A stretch of 64,000 bases of DNA, from assembly GCA_002104905.1 (NCBI GenBank), contig MCFE01000101.1, positions 108,276 to 172,275 on the forward strand, written 5' to 3'. Position numbers and translations under genes: made by a program. Below, piece after piece: positions 1 through 11,651 of this stretch (the first letter of the stretch is position 1; each line of letters opens with the position of its first letter). The notes beneath the pieces were generated by a model. It was not told the DNA's origin and did not search any database. It saw only the letters and a program-made list of their open reading frames with translations. Origin of the DNA: Basidiobolus meristosporus CBS 931.73 (lineage: Eukaryota > Basidiobolomycota > Basidiobolomycetes > Basidiobolales > Basidiobolaceae).

Positions 1-1338
1 TCGCGAAGCCGTCGATCAGGGCGCCGTATGTGACCTGGTTCGGAGTAATCCCAGCCTTTCGCATCTCCTCGAATATACCCACCGCAGTCTTGAGGTCGGA
101 GCTCTTTGCATACAGATCGATCATGGAGGTGTAGATGTAAACGTTGGGCTTCAGCTCTTGTGAGGCCATCAACTTGCAGATAGTCGAGATCCCCGAGGTC
201 CCGTACTTCTGCTCAAACGCCTGGATAATGACATTGTAGTAGTGGAGGTTTCGGGACATCTTTGAGGCGTTGATCATCTCGAAGATTCTAAGCGCCTCGT
301 CGTACTGATAGTAATCCACCATGACCTTGGTGATGATGCTGAATGCCTGCATGTCGGGAACAAGGCCGGTGCGCATCATCCTATTGAACAGCTTCATCAC
401 GTTCTTGTAGTTCCCCGTAGCTCCATAGGTCTGCATCAGCAAACTGTAGGCTTTGACGTCTGGGGTGATCCCGAAATGCTGCATTCGTTCGAATGTGTGG
501 ATACATCCAGGCTGGTCAGCCCCCTTATGATACGCCTTCATCAGCTCGGTGAAGATGGCGATGTTGGGCTTCACGTCAGCATGAAGCATGTCTGAGAACA
601 AGGCCTGCGCCTCCTTGTACCTTCCGTGCTTGGCGAAGTGAGCCACGCCCAGAAAGTAGAGAAAGGAGTATGGCTTGGTCACGCTACCAATGATCTTACG
701 GACCTCCTCCAGTGAGGCCGCATCCTGGCCAAGCGCCTTGTGCAGCTCAGCGTAAGCGGTGATGTCACTTCCCGAATCAAAGGAGCTCAACGAGGATATC
801 AACGTTTGTGCGTAACTCCCTTGCGAGTTTTCCTCCAGCCTTGTGACCAGTACGTGGATAGTCTTCGCGTTGGGGGTCAGCCCGCTCTTGACCATCTTTT
901 GGATCAACTCCAAAGCCAGTTCGAACTTCTTTTGGTGGCAGGCTTTTTCAATGACCATCGAGTAGGCCTTCTTCTTGTTCTCAAATATGTATGGCAACAG
1001 TGCTAGCATCTTCGAAAGGTTCGCCGGGTCACGGACTTTGTGCAGTAAGGACAGGAGTTGGAGCTGGATACTAGATGGAATCTTTGCCCAGTTGGAGGGC
1101 TGTGTTCTGGACAGAAGCACCCATGAATGAAACAAATCTTGTCGACCTATATAGACGGACAGCAGCTCAAGAGACAGGTTGGAGGAACCCGGAGGTTTGT
1201 CTGTCCCGCGGGAATGATTGTGCTGGAAATGCAGGAAGAATACTGCACTGTTCGAGGAATTGCAGGAAGCACTCTTGCTTGCCTAGAAGAGCACAGGATT
1301 ATCTGGCACCCGAACTTCCTGAGGTTCGAAGGAAGCAT
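1..1338 (-). CDS. Pentatricopeptide repeat (PPR) protein, partial
   Basis: The minus strand is open from about 1287 to the window edge at 1 and encodes degenerate 35-residue helical repeats. Typical repeat signatures are visible, such as KPNVYIYTSMIDLYAKSSDL, GITPNQVTYGALIDGF and GITPDVKAYSLLMQTYG. PPR proteins bind organellar RNA, so the likely role is mitochondrial RNA processing or translation. The C-terminus lies beyond base 1. The start is unclear: the PPR frame has no ATG before about 1010 and meets a stop near 1287, while another frame (1338 down to 1147) starts with ATG and encodes an Arg/Ser-rich peptide that looks like a mitochondrial presequence. A small intron joining the two is my inference. 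Family assignment is secure; the 5' end is not. Confidence 0.85.
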
Positions 1339-1589
1339 CTGACAGAGGACTGATGAGGGGGCTCGAGGATACGGTGGCGATTAGTGGGTACTACGGCTCG
1401 AGAAGTGGAATGGTGTGTGCTGGAAACCCCAGCGGAACTACTAAAAAAAGGATTTTCGTGATAGACTGCAATCTAATCACCCGGAAAAATGTGGGGTGTG
1501 TGTCGGGCGCTTGGCTACCGGGATGGCGGGTTAAAATTTTTTCAATTCATTCAAAATCGACCGCCATTTCCGCCTCTCTATCCTCAACC

Positions 1590-1947
1590 ATGTCCAAAGC
1601 CTTCCTCCACGCTACACAATCCATCAAGAGCGTTGCTCAAGCTCGCTCCATCATTCGCCAGGTCGAGTCCAAGTTCGGCCAGGTCAGCGACTATCAATTT
1701 TTGAGAGTAAGTGGCTCACGAAGTCAATTGGCTTGCCATGTTCCCCGCTAACCCGTTTATTCTCAAGTGCCCCATCACTCACGTATACAACGGTCAAGCA
1801 TTCGTGGAGTTCAAGAACCCTAGCTCAGCTGAGACTGCCGCCGCTGCTGGAACACAGAAGTTGGAGAACATCGAGTACAACCTTATCCAGCGTGAGGTTC
1901 TACGTCCCAAAGCTCCGGAAACCCCCGAGCCTACACCAAGCTCTTGA
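1590..1947 (+). CDS. Small RRM-like, probably mitochondrial protein (98 aa, 2 exons)
   Basis: Exon 1 (1590-1706) and exon 2 (1768-1947) flank a clean 61-nt GTAAGT...AG intron; splicing is in phase 0 and gives about 98 residues. The N-terminus (MSKAFLHATQSIKSVAQARS) is basic and Ser-rich without acidic residues, like a mitochondrial targeting peptide. The middle (FGQVSDYQFLR, then YNGQAFVEFKNPSSAETAAA) follows the beta-alpha-beta layout of an RNA recognition motif, with the aromatic RNP-1-like strand reduced to GQAFVEF. The tail is Pro/Thr-rich. Its mRNA start lies between this gene and the divergent PPR gene. I do not recognise a named orthologue; a role with mitochondrial RNA or the mitoribosome is only an inference. 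Confidence 0.65.
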
Positions 1948-2305
1948 ATATCACTTTTCGCATTCATGCCATAATTCACAGCTGCCAGTATTTAGAAGTT
2001 TCATGGCAGTCCTCGAGAATCAAAAAAGTCCTCTATCCATCCCATGTATCATTATTCTCACCTAAGTGGAGGTCAATAAATGTTCCTTGACATGAGCAAT
2101 GCGTTTGGTAGCACGGCATTTCGGAATCCATGTGACATGCGAATCCGTGGGTTTTATTCAGGAAGTTAAGCAGAATCCACGGGCTACGTGACTAATTGCA
2201 TTACGAAAATCCCATTTCAGTATGAATTTCACCTTGGACACCTACTCGAGTTAAGGTTTTCTCTACTAGTTTATCGTCTACGAACCCGACCCTCTTCCGC
2301 ATAAA
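1948..2305. other. Intergenic spacer
   Basis: Holds the 3' end of the RRM-like gene, with an AATAAA-like signal near 2075, and the VPS35 promoter region. No further gene or repeat seen. Confidence 0.5.
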
Positions 2306-5300
2306 ATGGCCACCTCCCCCTCAATAAATACAGAGAACCAAGGGAAATTGTTGGAAGATGCGCTGAACATAGTCAAGGTCCAATCCTTCCAGATGAAAAA
2401 ATGCTTGGTATGTATTGTCACCACTGGCGTTCCCCTTGAGATAGTCACACACGCGTGGAAAGCCGAGTACTCTTTGTTTTACGGAGTTGTTCTGCGTGTG
2501 ACTATCCCAAAAACAGAAGGCCTTACTAAGAAACCGGTTGCCCCGCTTTACTAACTGCCGCCTCACCGTTTTTTAGGACGGAAATAAATTGATGGATGCG
2601 CTTAAGCATTGCTCCACCATGTTGGCGGAGCTACGGACTTCCTCTCTGACCCCCAAGAACTACTATGAATTGTGTACGTCGTTTGCAGTTGCTATTCTGA
2701 AATCACCGTGTCCGCTGATCGATTTCTCTTGTCCTTATTGGGAAACCTACAGACATGGCTATCTTTGACTCTCTGCGCCACTTGACCACTTTCTTATACG
2801 AGGCTCATACCTCCAATCGCCACCATCTGGCTGAACTATATGAGCTGGTGCAATATGCTGGGAACATTATCCCTCGTCTCTATCTGATGATCACCGTAGG
2901 AAGTGTTTACATGAGTGTCGAAGATGCGCCAGTCAAGGAGATCATGAAAGATATGATGGAAATGACCCGAGGTGTCCAGCACCCCACCAGAGGCTTGTTT
3001 CTTAGATATTACCTCGGAGGAGTGACTCGGGACTCGCTTCCTACCGGAGATAGCGAAGGGTAAGCCATCCTTAGCAATGGCGCCATTGGTTTACCGTCAA
3101 CAGAACTGACCTCTCTCTCAACATTAGCCCCGAGGGGAATCTGAGCGATTCGGTCCAATTCACCCTCACCAACTTCATGGAGATGAACAAACTTTGGGTC
3201 CGTCTCCAGCACCAGGGCCATTCCCGTGAAAGAGAGAAGAGAGAGATGGAAAGAAAGGAGCTCAAGATCCTTATCGGAAGTAATCTGGTCAAACTCAGCC
3301 AGCTGGATGGAGTCAACCTAGTCATGTACCAAGAGGTAAGGCACAATCACGGCCACCGTCGCTTCAAGATTGACTTAATCTTGCCCCGCTCTAGACCATC
3401 CTTCCTGGAATCCTTGAGCAGGTTGTAAGCTGCAAGGACCTGATCGCCCAGGAGTATCTTATGGAGGCCATCATCCAAGTAGGGCACCTTCGGGCTTTCT
3501 GACCTCGATCATGCACTAAACCGATAACAGGTATTCGAGGATGACTTTCATCTGCGCACGCTGGATCAACTGCTTTCGGCACTTGCGAAACTGAATCCCC
3601 GAGTCAGCGTGAAGCAAATCGTCATCTCCCTGATCGATCGACTGGCCGCCTACGCCGCTAGAGAGGCCGAGAACGGAGACGAGGTGGACGAGAATGGAGT
3701 GAAGCGGGTTCGGGGGATCCCGGAGGATGTGAAGCTATTCGAGGTTTTCTGGGAGCAAATCGTCGAGCTCGTCAAGGTAAGCGAATACACCAGTACAGCA
3801 TCAGCGTGGCCATCCGATCAACCCACGAATCTAGGCTCGCCCAGATATCTCCATCCAAGACATCACCGCATTGCTGGTCTCTCTGGTCAACCTGTCGCTG
3901 AGCTGCTATCCTGAGCAATTGAGCTACGTTGACCAGATCATCGGCTACACCAAGGAGAAGATGGTGGAGTATGAGGAGAGGTAACCCAATCGCCACTACA
4001 TTGCTTATCCCAGCCATAGCCGTACTAAACCCTCTATTTGCCTCCCTATCGTCGCCTTCACAAGCCCTGACCTGCATACCGCCAACACCACCTCCAGCCT
4101 ATTGTCGATTCTCTTGTCTCCCGTCAACTCCTACTCATCGGTTCTTACCCTGCTCTCCCTCAGCAACTACCAGTCGTTGCTTGATCTGCAGCCGTATGCA
4201 ACCCGCCGTTCAGTGGCCCATGCTATTGTTACTAGTATCTTGAAAAATGAGACAATCATCAGTACCCCGGAGGAAGTGAACGGCATCCTTGATTTATGTA
4301 AGGTCCTTGTGAAAGACCAGAAGGACGCAACCGCGAGCTCTGTTGATGAGGACGTTATTGAAGAGCAAGGATGGGTCGCCCGAATGATTCATTTGTTCCG
4401 CAACGAGGACCCGGACGAACAAATCATGGTATTCCCCCCCCCTCCTCGCGTCGTTTCACTTCCCCACTTGCTCACTCAAACGATTCACTTTCGCAGTTAT
4501 TGTTGGCGGCCAGAAAGCAATTCGGAGAGGGAGGAGATCGCATTCGGTTCACGTTCCCCTCGATGATCATCGAGGCGGTGAAGCTTGCCCGAAAATACAA
4601 CGCCCTCGAAACCAAGGTAAGGACCAGAAAGACACCTGGAGAAGCCAGGGCTGACCGTGTTTTTGGACCGCTAGGACGACGAATGGAGGAAGAAGTGCAC
4701 CACTTTATTCAAATTCATCCATCAGCTCATCGCAATCCTCTACAACAAGGCGGAGTGCCATGATTTGTCGCTGCGACTCTTCCTTCTCGCTGCCCAGTCA
4801 GCTGATGAGTGTGGCTTCGAGGAGATCGCCTACGAATTCTTTGTCCAGGCCTTCTCTGTCTACGAAGACTCCATCTCGGAATCCAAGGCCCAGTTCCAGG
4901 CCATCACGCTCATTGTGGGCACGTTACAATCCAGCAAGGTGTTCAATGCGGAGGACTACGACACCTTGATCACCAAATGTGTGGTCCATGGTGGAAAGTT
5001 GCTCAAGAAACCTGATCAATGCCGCGCGGTCTATCATTGCGCCCATCTCTTTTGGGGAACCGAGATCAACGGCAAAGAAGGCAGCGGAGAGGAAGAGATG
5101 TATCGCAATGGCAAGCGAGTACTTGAAACATTGCAGCGGGCACTCAAGATCGCCGATTCTTGCTTGGACTCCGTCACAAATGTCGAGTTGTTCGTAGAAA
5201 TACTGAACCGGTACATGTACTTCTTCGAACGACAGGTGGATGAGGTAGGCGATGGATGAATTCTAATGCCAAGCCATATGGCCCTAACCCTTTTACGCAC

Positions 5301-5558
5301 CGCTCCCAGGTCACATCCAAGCATTTGAATGGAATTATCGACTTGATCAACAGCAACATCACCAACATGGAAGGTGACAACCTGCCAAAAACCAGCAATT
5401 CTTCCGCTTTGGTCACGCCGGAAGGGAACCCCATCGACTTTATTCTCAAGCACTTCAAGCTATCTCTGATCCATCTGCAGCACAAAAAAGAGTTAGCAGC
5501 GAGTGCCGAGGTGTCACAAAGATACGATGAGATCGACGCCTCCATCACCATTCATTAA
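2306..5558 (+). CDS. VPS35: Vacuolar protein sorting protein 35 (retromer)
   Basis: VPS35 is the large alpha-solenoid scaffold of retromer, which with VPS26 and VPS29 retrieves cargo from endosomes to the Golgi. About eleven exons can be joined in frame to roughly 830 residues, close to the family size. The start ATG at 2306 opens with [20 protein letters not shown]. Diagnostic family segments are the N-terminal [16 protein letters not shown] and [10 protein letters not shown] blocks that contact VPS26, and the C-terminal solenoid ([41 protein letters not shown] split over one exon). Introns are 50-170 nt with GTAAGT-like donors. It converges on the symporter gene downstream. No disruption was seen at the joints checked. 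Confidence 0.95.
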
Positions 5559-5890
5559 ACCGCCTCGCCTCGCATCCATCCCATCTCCATTCCCTCCATC
5601 ACCATTCCCATGTCCAAAGCTGAAGTAGCCCATGTTTTTGTCACTAATTGTCGGTTATTTTATTGTACGAAGAAAAGTAAAGTATTTCAGTATAAACGGA
5701 GAGGAGAGTGTTGGATATCTTATAAATGTGTACAGCCGTTCGATGATATGTTAATCTCGCTCTGGCACCTGGACGCTGGCGCCAGAATCACATGCGCAAC
5801 CTACAACAAAAAATGTTACAGAGCACAGTCCGTCACTAGCGGACCGAAGTGATCGGCATTAGTCGACCGAGATCGAGCTCGGCTCGACCC
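5559..5890. other. Convergent 3' intergenic region
   Basis: Short spacer between the stop codons of VPS35 (+) and the symporter (-). It should hold both terminators; no gene seen. Confidence 0.4.
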
Positions 5891-7261
5891 TCAGTGCTTC
5901 TCGATCTTATCCTCCTCACCAAGCTCCAGCGACTGCACCTCACTGATCTCCAGGGCGTGACCGGCGTCCACTCGGAATTCTCTCTCCCATTTGGCGACCA
6001 CAACAGTGGCGATACAGTTACCGATCAGGTTCACGGTGGTTCTCCCCATATCCATCAGCGCATCGATGCCAAGAATCAAGGCAATCGAGGCTTCAGGAAG
6101 GTTGAAACTCTTGACCGCACCTGAGAGGATAACGAGGGAGGCACGGGGAACAGCGGCCACTCCCTTACTGGTCAGCATAAGAGTGAGCATCATGATGATT
6201 TGCGTGCTGAAAGGCATGTCGATTCCTCCGACCTGAGCACAGAATACAGAAGCGATGGCCAGATACAAGGTAGTCCCGTCGAGATTGAAGGAGTACCCGG
6301 TCGGCATTACGAAGGCGATGATCTTGTGAGGCACGCCATAGGCTTCCATATTCTTCATAGCACGGGGTAGAGCGGCTTCCGAAGAGGAAGTAGAGAACGC
6401 GATCAGAGCTGGCTGGGCGATTGCTCGGAGCAGATCCGGGATTGGGACTCGGAGGATCAGGATAATGGGAACGAACACCAGCAGCATAAAGATGATCAAG
6501 GAAAGGTACAAGGTCCCCATCAGCTTACCGAGATCCACCAGGACCCCGATACCACTCTGTCCGATGGTATAGGCGATCGAGCAGCCAATCCCCACGGGGG
6601 CAAAGTTCATCACCAGCTCCGTTACTTTGAACATGATATCCGACAAGCTTTCCAACCAGTCGATCATGGTGACCTTGGATTTCCCGGGAGTCTTCATCAT
6701 GGCTACGGCGAACATGATGGAGCAGAAGACGATTTGCAACACCTCGTTGTTGGCAGCAGCCTCAAAGAAACTCTGGGGAACGATATGCTCCAGCTCATTC
6801 TGCCAGCTGAAGGTGTAGTTGGCCAGGTCCTGGGTGGCCGAGGTGTCTGCGTCTGCGGGAAGTGTAACCCCCACCCCTGGCTTCAACAGGTTGACCATGA
6901 TCAAGCCGACCACAAGAGCAAGCGTGGTGACTACCTCAAAGTACACAAGAGATTTGATGGCCAATCGACCAATCTGCTTCATGTCATCGCCATGCCCGGC
7001 AATTCCCACGGCCAACGTGGCGAAGATCAGGGGAACGATCAGGCACTTGATCATATACAAGAATATATTGGAGATGGGCTTCAGTTCCTTGGCGAAATCC
7101 GGCTGCAGCCACCCTAAGAGAATGCCAACCACCATGGAGACCATAATCCAAACGGTAAGGTTGAGTCTGGTCAAAAAGCGCCAGGCCAACACCAATGGGT
7201 TCTTGGTCGGCCTTTTCATGGGGGGTGCCTCGTGTGTAAGAGTGGTTGTAGGGGCGTGCAT
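5891..7261 (-). CDS. Dicarboxylate/amino acid:cation symporter (DctA/GltP type, SLC1 family)
   Basis: A single uninterrupted ORF of 456 residues, typical for bacterial DAACS transporters and shorter than animal EAATs. It is a plasma-membrane Na+ or H+ coupled importer of C4-dicarboxylates, glutamate or aspartate. Visible family marks: the first membrane segment NLTVWIMVSMVVGILLGW, the serine-rich hairpin STSSSEAALPRAMKNMEAYG, the TM7 substrate/cation motif PTGYSFNLDGTTLY, the second hairpin SKGVAAVPRASLVILSG and the TM8 motif GRTTVNLIGN. The TM7 wording is that of bacterial DctA rather than the animal NMDGT-type motif. Lack of introns among intron-rich neighbours also points to bacterial descent, possibly old horizontal transfer; this is inference. 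Exact substrate is uncertain. Confidence 0.93.
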   Translation of the reverse strand: MHAPTTTLTHEAPPMKRPTKNPLVLAWRFLTRLNLTVWIMVSMVVGILLGWLQPDFAKELKPISNIFLYMIKCLIVPLIFATLAVGIAGHGDDMKQIGRLAIKSLVYFEVVTTLALVVGLIMVNLLKPGVGVTLPADADTSATQDLANYTFSWQNELEHIVPQSFFEAAANNEVLQIVFCSIMFAVAMMKTPGKSKVTMIDWLESLSDIMFKVTELVMNFAPVGIGCSIAYTIGQSGIGVLVDLGKLMGTLYLSLIIFMLLVFVPIILILRVPIPDLLRAIAQPALIAFSTSSSEAALPRAMKNMEAYGVPHKIIAFVMPTGYSFNLDGTTLYLAIASVFCAQVGGIDMPFSTQIIMMLTLMLTSKGVAAVPRASLVILSGAVKSFNLPEASIALILGIDALMDMGRTTVNLIGNCIATVVVAKWEREFRVDAGHALEISEVQSLELGEEDKIEKH

Positions 7262-7334
7262 GACGAGGTTCTCTTAGCTTTGCGGCGGGTTTAACGATGG
7301 AGAAACTGGTGAGCCAAGCAGGATTTCCTTGGTG

Positions 7335-7342
7335 CTTTTATA
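7335..7342 (-). promoter_or_regulatory. TATA box of the symporter gene
   Basis: TATAAAAG on the minus strand, about 75 bp upstream of the ATG at 7261. Good consensus; no experimental support. Confidence 0.5.
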
Positions 7343-8273
7343 TTTTCCACGCCTTCTCACATGATCATCGGAGACGATATAACCTTAAGAAAATCCACTC
7401 TTCTTAGAAGCTTATGGCCTATTGCCATTTCCAGCCTAAGCCAAACTTTATCTTTAATGACTGCCGTGATGTCTAGAATGCCCATGTTATCAACTCCACA
7501 AACCCGCGTAATTTCTTTATCGATGCGCCTGCTCACTAGCAGATGGGATTGTCGCTTGCTTCCCAACCCTTCTGTTTGTTGGATGTTTCATACACCTTCT
7601 ACTGGCGTTTTTCCAAATTTACACCAACCTGCTACCGTGAGAACCCTCAAATGACTGAATTCCCGCTTCAGTTGGTGGTCAAATAGTGAGCAGGATTGTG
7701 GGAATTACTGAGCTCCACTTCCACGTTTGCGGTAAATGAACTGATAAAGGCCGTTTCACTACGTGCAAACCAACCTTAACCCTACACAACTGATATGCTG
7801 GCCAACTTTAGCAGGGCCTAGATTGAATTGGGACCCGAATTAAGCTTATCTTGATAAATAGGGTGAGGTCCTCGATTTGTTTAGATCGCCTCCTTATTTG
7901 GATTTCCCACTGGCAGCGTGAGGAGTGAATTGAATGGATTGCACGAAGTATCAGGTAATATGACGAAATCTTCCTTGGTAGCAGTAAATCACAATACAAG
8001 AATACCCTTTCGGTTACCGCTCGTTGAATCACTAGTAGGTAGCAGTGAATAAACCTCCACAAGTGCCGATTACAATCGAGTTGTTGCCATACACCAAGCA
8101 ACCAAACTTGACGGAAGCTAGATACCCTAGACACTAGATACCCCAAATTTCTTATCCCATCAAACCCTCCCTGCTACGCCAATTAAAAGATTAATCGAGA
8201 CAGAGGAATGATTCATTTCGACCATTGTGGCTTTCTTTTTGTTGGCTTTTGTAAAGCGATTAAGCGTGGAATT
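7343..8273. other. Intergenic, no gene recognised
   Basis: Only short ORFs without protein-like composition. No repeats of note. Confidence 0.4.
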
Positions 8274-9251
8274 CTATCCACCTTTACCAGGGGTAACAAC
8301 CACAGTTTCGAAACCACCCGTGCTACTCTTCGCAGCTTCCACTGCTTCGTTTATGTGGTCAAGATCATACTTGCCGACGATCTCGATCCAGTCGGTAGAA
8401 GCAAGACCTACTTCCAGCATGCTTATCATGGATTCGATGGCCGTACGAGGAAACATGAAGCACCCTTGATAGTAAGTTGGTTCATCATGACATGGTAGTA
8501 TGGAAAATCAAGGCACCAAAAGAGTCACTCATGAGAATAATTTTCCGCGACGACGTAAAGAAAGCAATGCAGCTCGGATAATGGCTTATATACGGACCAT
8601 TACTTTACAATAGAAGAATACTCGGTCCTCGGTTGAATCACCCAAAGCTACGTGAACCGTCCAAGCACTGTATCGAGACTGAACCTGAACGGCAATATTA
8701 TCTGTGCTATTAGAGATCACTAGAAGGCAAGAAGTGACCTGCGAATAAATGCAGTCTCACTTTGATGAAGAGTGTGATTGGCACACCTTAATGGTCGTAT
8801 GCTACGAAAGTGGTTCACACTTCATGAATCATCCCAGAATTTGATGGATTACGGTCATTAGATGGCAAACCGCCATACTGCAGACCTTACAACTCGCCGT
8901 GTCATGGAATAATCGGGAATCTGGGAACCCAATAAAATGCACCACAGAAATTCACCATTTTCGCCATTTTCAGGCTGCTCCGTGCTTGGCTTTATAGCAA
9001 TGGACGCATCAACAGAGCAGCCTTGATTCTTGATGGAGATAGAAAGAGCTCGGGTATCTACCTCAGCGGCTCTGCGTTGGTTTAGGGAATGTGGAGTGAA
9101 GAGCAGCCCAATGGCGGAGTGTGCCACAGCATCTTCGATCGTAATGTGGTACAACGATGGCTTTATTACGAGATGATACGGCAGAACACGGCGACCCTAC
9201 TTCCAACATGAACGCGGTCGCAGTGATCTTTCCAACAATCAATCGGTCCAA
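8274..9251 (-). pseudogene. Decayed medium-chain (zinc) alcohol dehydrogenase-like relic
   Basis: At the 3' end (8492 to 8274) the minus strand encodes a typical MDR C-terminus: LTIKGAS, then after a one-base frame change PRTAIESMISMLEVGLAS, followed by IVGKYDLDHINEAVEAAKSS and a terminal TVVVTP. This matches the pattern of MDR proteins, where a Gly/Ile-rich strand is followed by a helix and the DxINEA-type helix before the final strand. Further up, 9251-9063 reads VGKITATAFMLEVGSPCSAV and KAIVVPH, which resembles the GroES-like N-terminal domain, but in another frame and broken by stops. The NAD-binding Rossmann core is not visible. I call it a gene remnant. The C-terminal part is fairly convincing, the N-terminal part weak. 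Confidence 0.4.
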
Positions 9252-9851
9252 CTTGAACTAATTACGATTGATCAGTCGTGGGTGATTGATCGGTAATACA
9301 AGTGTTTTGTTTAATGGGATACACATCTGGTCAGTATACGGCACAAGTCAATGATCACCTGGTCAGCTGAGGGAAGGTCACCAAACCCCTACGCCAATCA
9401 GGAAAAGCACGCATCGGGTATTCGGCTCATGTCACATTCTATCGATAAGAAGTTATATATATATATTGATATTGGAATCACTATGCGCACAGCAAGATTG
9501 TGAAAAAAAGCAAAAAAGCATGCATTGATTCTCCTTACAATCATATTTGTACATTACCTAATCCATCAAATCCGAGAGTCACAGCACAGGATACCGATAC
9601 CAGAAGCGAGAGCTGGTTTAGTCCATGAATGATCTAATTGACGGAAAAACCAAGAATCAGTCATTATGGTTAGGTCAGGGTGGGATCGAAGGACTGCCTC
9701 ATGACTGCTTCAATATCGGGGTTTCCGTTTAAGGAATCAGGAGATATGTCGATAAGCGATTAGGGTTGGGATCGGTGTCTGGCCCAATGGCAGTGTTGGT
9801 GTACTTTGCTTGACATTTTCCATATCCATGCAGTAGCAGGTACAAAAGACG
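9252..9851. other. Intergenic with a TA microsatellite
   Basis: Contains a run of alternating T/A near 9453-9470. Otherwise nothing recognised upstream of the F-box gene. Confidence 0.4.
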
Positions 9852-9858
9852 TATAAAA
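9852..9858 (+). promoter_or_regulatory. TATA box close to the F-box gene start
   Basis: TATAAAA ends only about 20 bp before the ATG at 9879. A start site about 30 bp downstream would fall at or past that ATG and favour the in-frame ATG at 9891. Confidence 0.4.
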
Positions 9859-9878
9859 CCTTGCCGTGGGCTCAGACG

Positions 9879-11569
9879 ATGGCCAGTTCAATGTCCTCCC
9901 AGCGAACACCGCAACTTTCTCCTGAAGTATGGTGTCAGGTGCTTGGTTATCTCCAAGATGACACCTATCAACTTCACTCATGCTGCCTGGTAAGTAGAAC
10001 ATGGTATTCACTGACCATGCCTCTACTTTGGTGTTCGCCAAACTTCACCACGCAAGAGAGCGTTGTGTCATTCGAGAAAGCAATCGACTCCAATCCATAC
10101 CGTAAGTACTTCCCCCGTTTGGCCACACCCGCACAAAACTAATCTTCCCCTCAGTGTCAACTCTGGTGAACCGGTTTGATTTGGCAGACTACAAGTCGGA
10201 GATCGTGGACAGGAACACTCGTTCAATGAAGCAATTCGCGAATTTGCGTTCCCTTCACCTTCCAGCATCCACCTCACTGGACTCCTTAGATCTAGACCAC
10301 ATGCAGCACCTCGAGGAGATCACCGACCTAAACGTCGAGTTGAGCATGCAGGGTCTGACACGCATGGCCACCATTTTGAGCTCGAAAAAATTCCAAAAAA
10401 TCGGGCTGACATTTCAGTCGGGAACTAGTCCCCTTGATCTGACCATTTTGTCGTCGATCCCTACTCTATCCAACGTTGTCTCGCTCAGTATGGCTTTTGG
10501 GTCGGACCTTGGTTTGGATCTGCTAAGGCATCTGCTCACCAAATTCCCCAATCTTGACAGCTTCGAGATCAACTCCAAGTACACACCCAGGTGCATCGTA
10601 GCGCTCTTGGCTGAAAGCTGCCCGAGGATCACCAAGCTTAGCCTAGGGACTTTCTCAGGTTTGGGGGAGGAGTATCTAGATGATCTCTGCAGGGATCTGG
10701 AACTTCACTACTCGAGACAGCTTCGGGAATTCTCCATCTACTTTTTCAATGACTGGCCGATCTATTCAGAGCGGTTTACCCGCAGCCTGTTCAAGTCGTT
10801 CTACAATGTTGAGACCCTAAGACTCTCGGGCATCAGGCTGAACAATGCCATCGTCCAAAACCTAGCCGAGTCTCTCTCGAGTAAGATCAAAACCCTAGAA
10901 CTGACCTGTGTCTCGTATCGGGATATCTTTGCGGATGAGCCATGGAGCAACCTGTTCGCCAGGGTCGGTCCTCGGTTGAAAAACCTCGTCCTGGTTCGGG
11001 GATGTTTACCACCAAACATCGGGAAATCCATCGCTCAGCACTGCCCAATTTTGGAAGACTTGACGCTCGCCTGTACCAACATCGCTGACGCCTCCGTTGC
11101 TTGGGTTGCTCAGACCTGTGGCCGTCGGCTCCGACACCTGGATGTCAGCGACACGAACATCACCAAGGTAGGATTGAGATACGTCTTCCAGTACTGCTCA
11201 GGACTCCAGAACCTTTCCCTCGCCAAGCTCTCTAGCCAGCTAGAGCTGGGGGGAGGGTTTGAGGTCTTTTTGGCCCAATATGGCCGCCAACTTCTACACC
11301 TCGATCTTTCTTTCCAGACCATTGGTGATCAACTGCTATATGCAATTGGCAGACACGCCAGGGGCTTACGCGAATTGGCTTTCACTGATCAACCGGGGAT
11401 CAATGACCATGCGGTCTCATCGGTGATGAGCAATTGCCGAAAGTTGAAGAGGCTCTCAGTGAGACGCTACTCAAGGACCTCGCATAGTATCTCACAGGAA
11501 ATGTTGGACACAGTTGACCAGCATTTTGTCCACATGGACCTATCACATAGAGATCCCAAGCGCTTTTAA
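9879..11569 (+). CDS. F-box and leucine-rich repeat protein
   Basis: Exon 1 (to 10101) and exon 2 (from 10155) are joined across a 53-nt intron with a GTAAGT donor, giving about 545 residues. The N-terminus is an F-box (LSPEVWCQVLGYLQDDTYQL, with the conserved SCCLVSRTWYSL), which binds Skp1 in SCF ubiquitin ligases. The rest is a run of leucine-rich repeats of the Cys-containing type, for example HCPILEDLTLACTNIADASV and YCSGLQNLSLAKL, expected to recognise substrates. This architecture matches Grr1/FBXL proteins, but the target cannot be told. ATG 9879 is the first in frame; ATG 9891 is an alternative because of the nearby TATA box. It converges on folliculin. Confidence 0.85.
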
Positions 11570-11651
11570 TCCCTGGAGTTCGTTGATTCGAACCTGCCAG
11601 ACACCTAGACTCCAGTGTAACTTGGAACTGTACCATATCCATATCCTATCC

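Noticed and set aside
11585-11600. GGTTCGAATC-like tRNA B-box on the minus strand
   Set aside because: No A-box or cloverleaf could be built around it.
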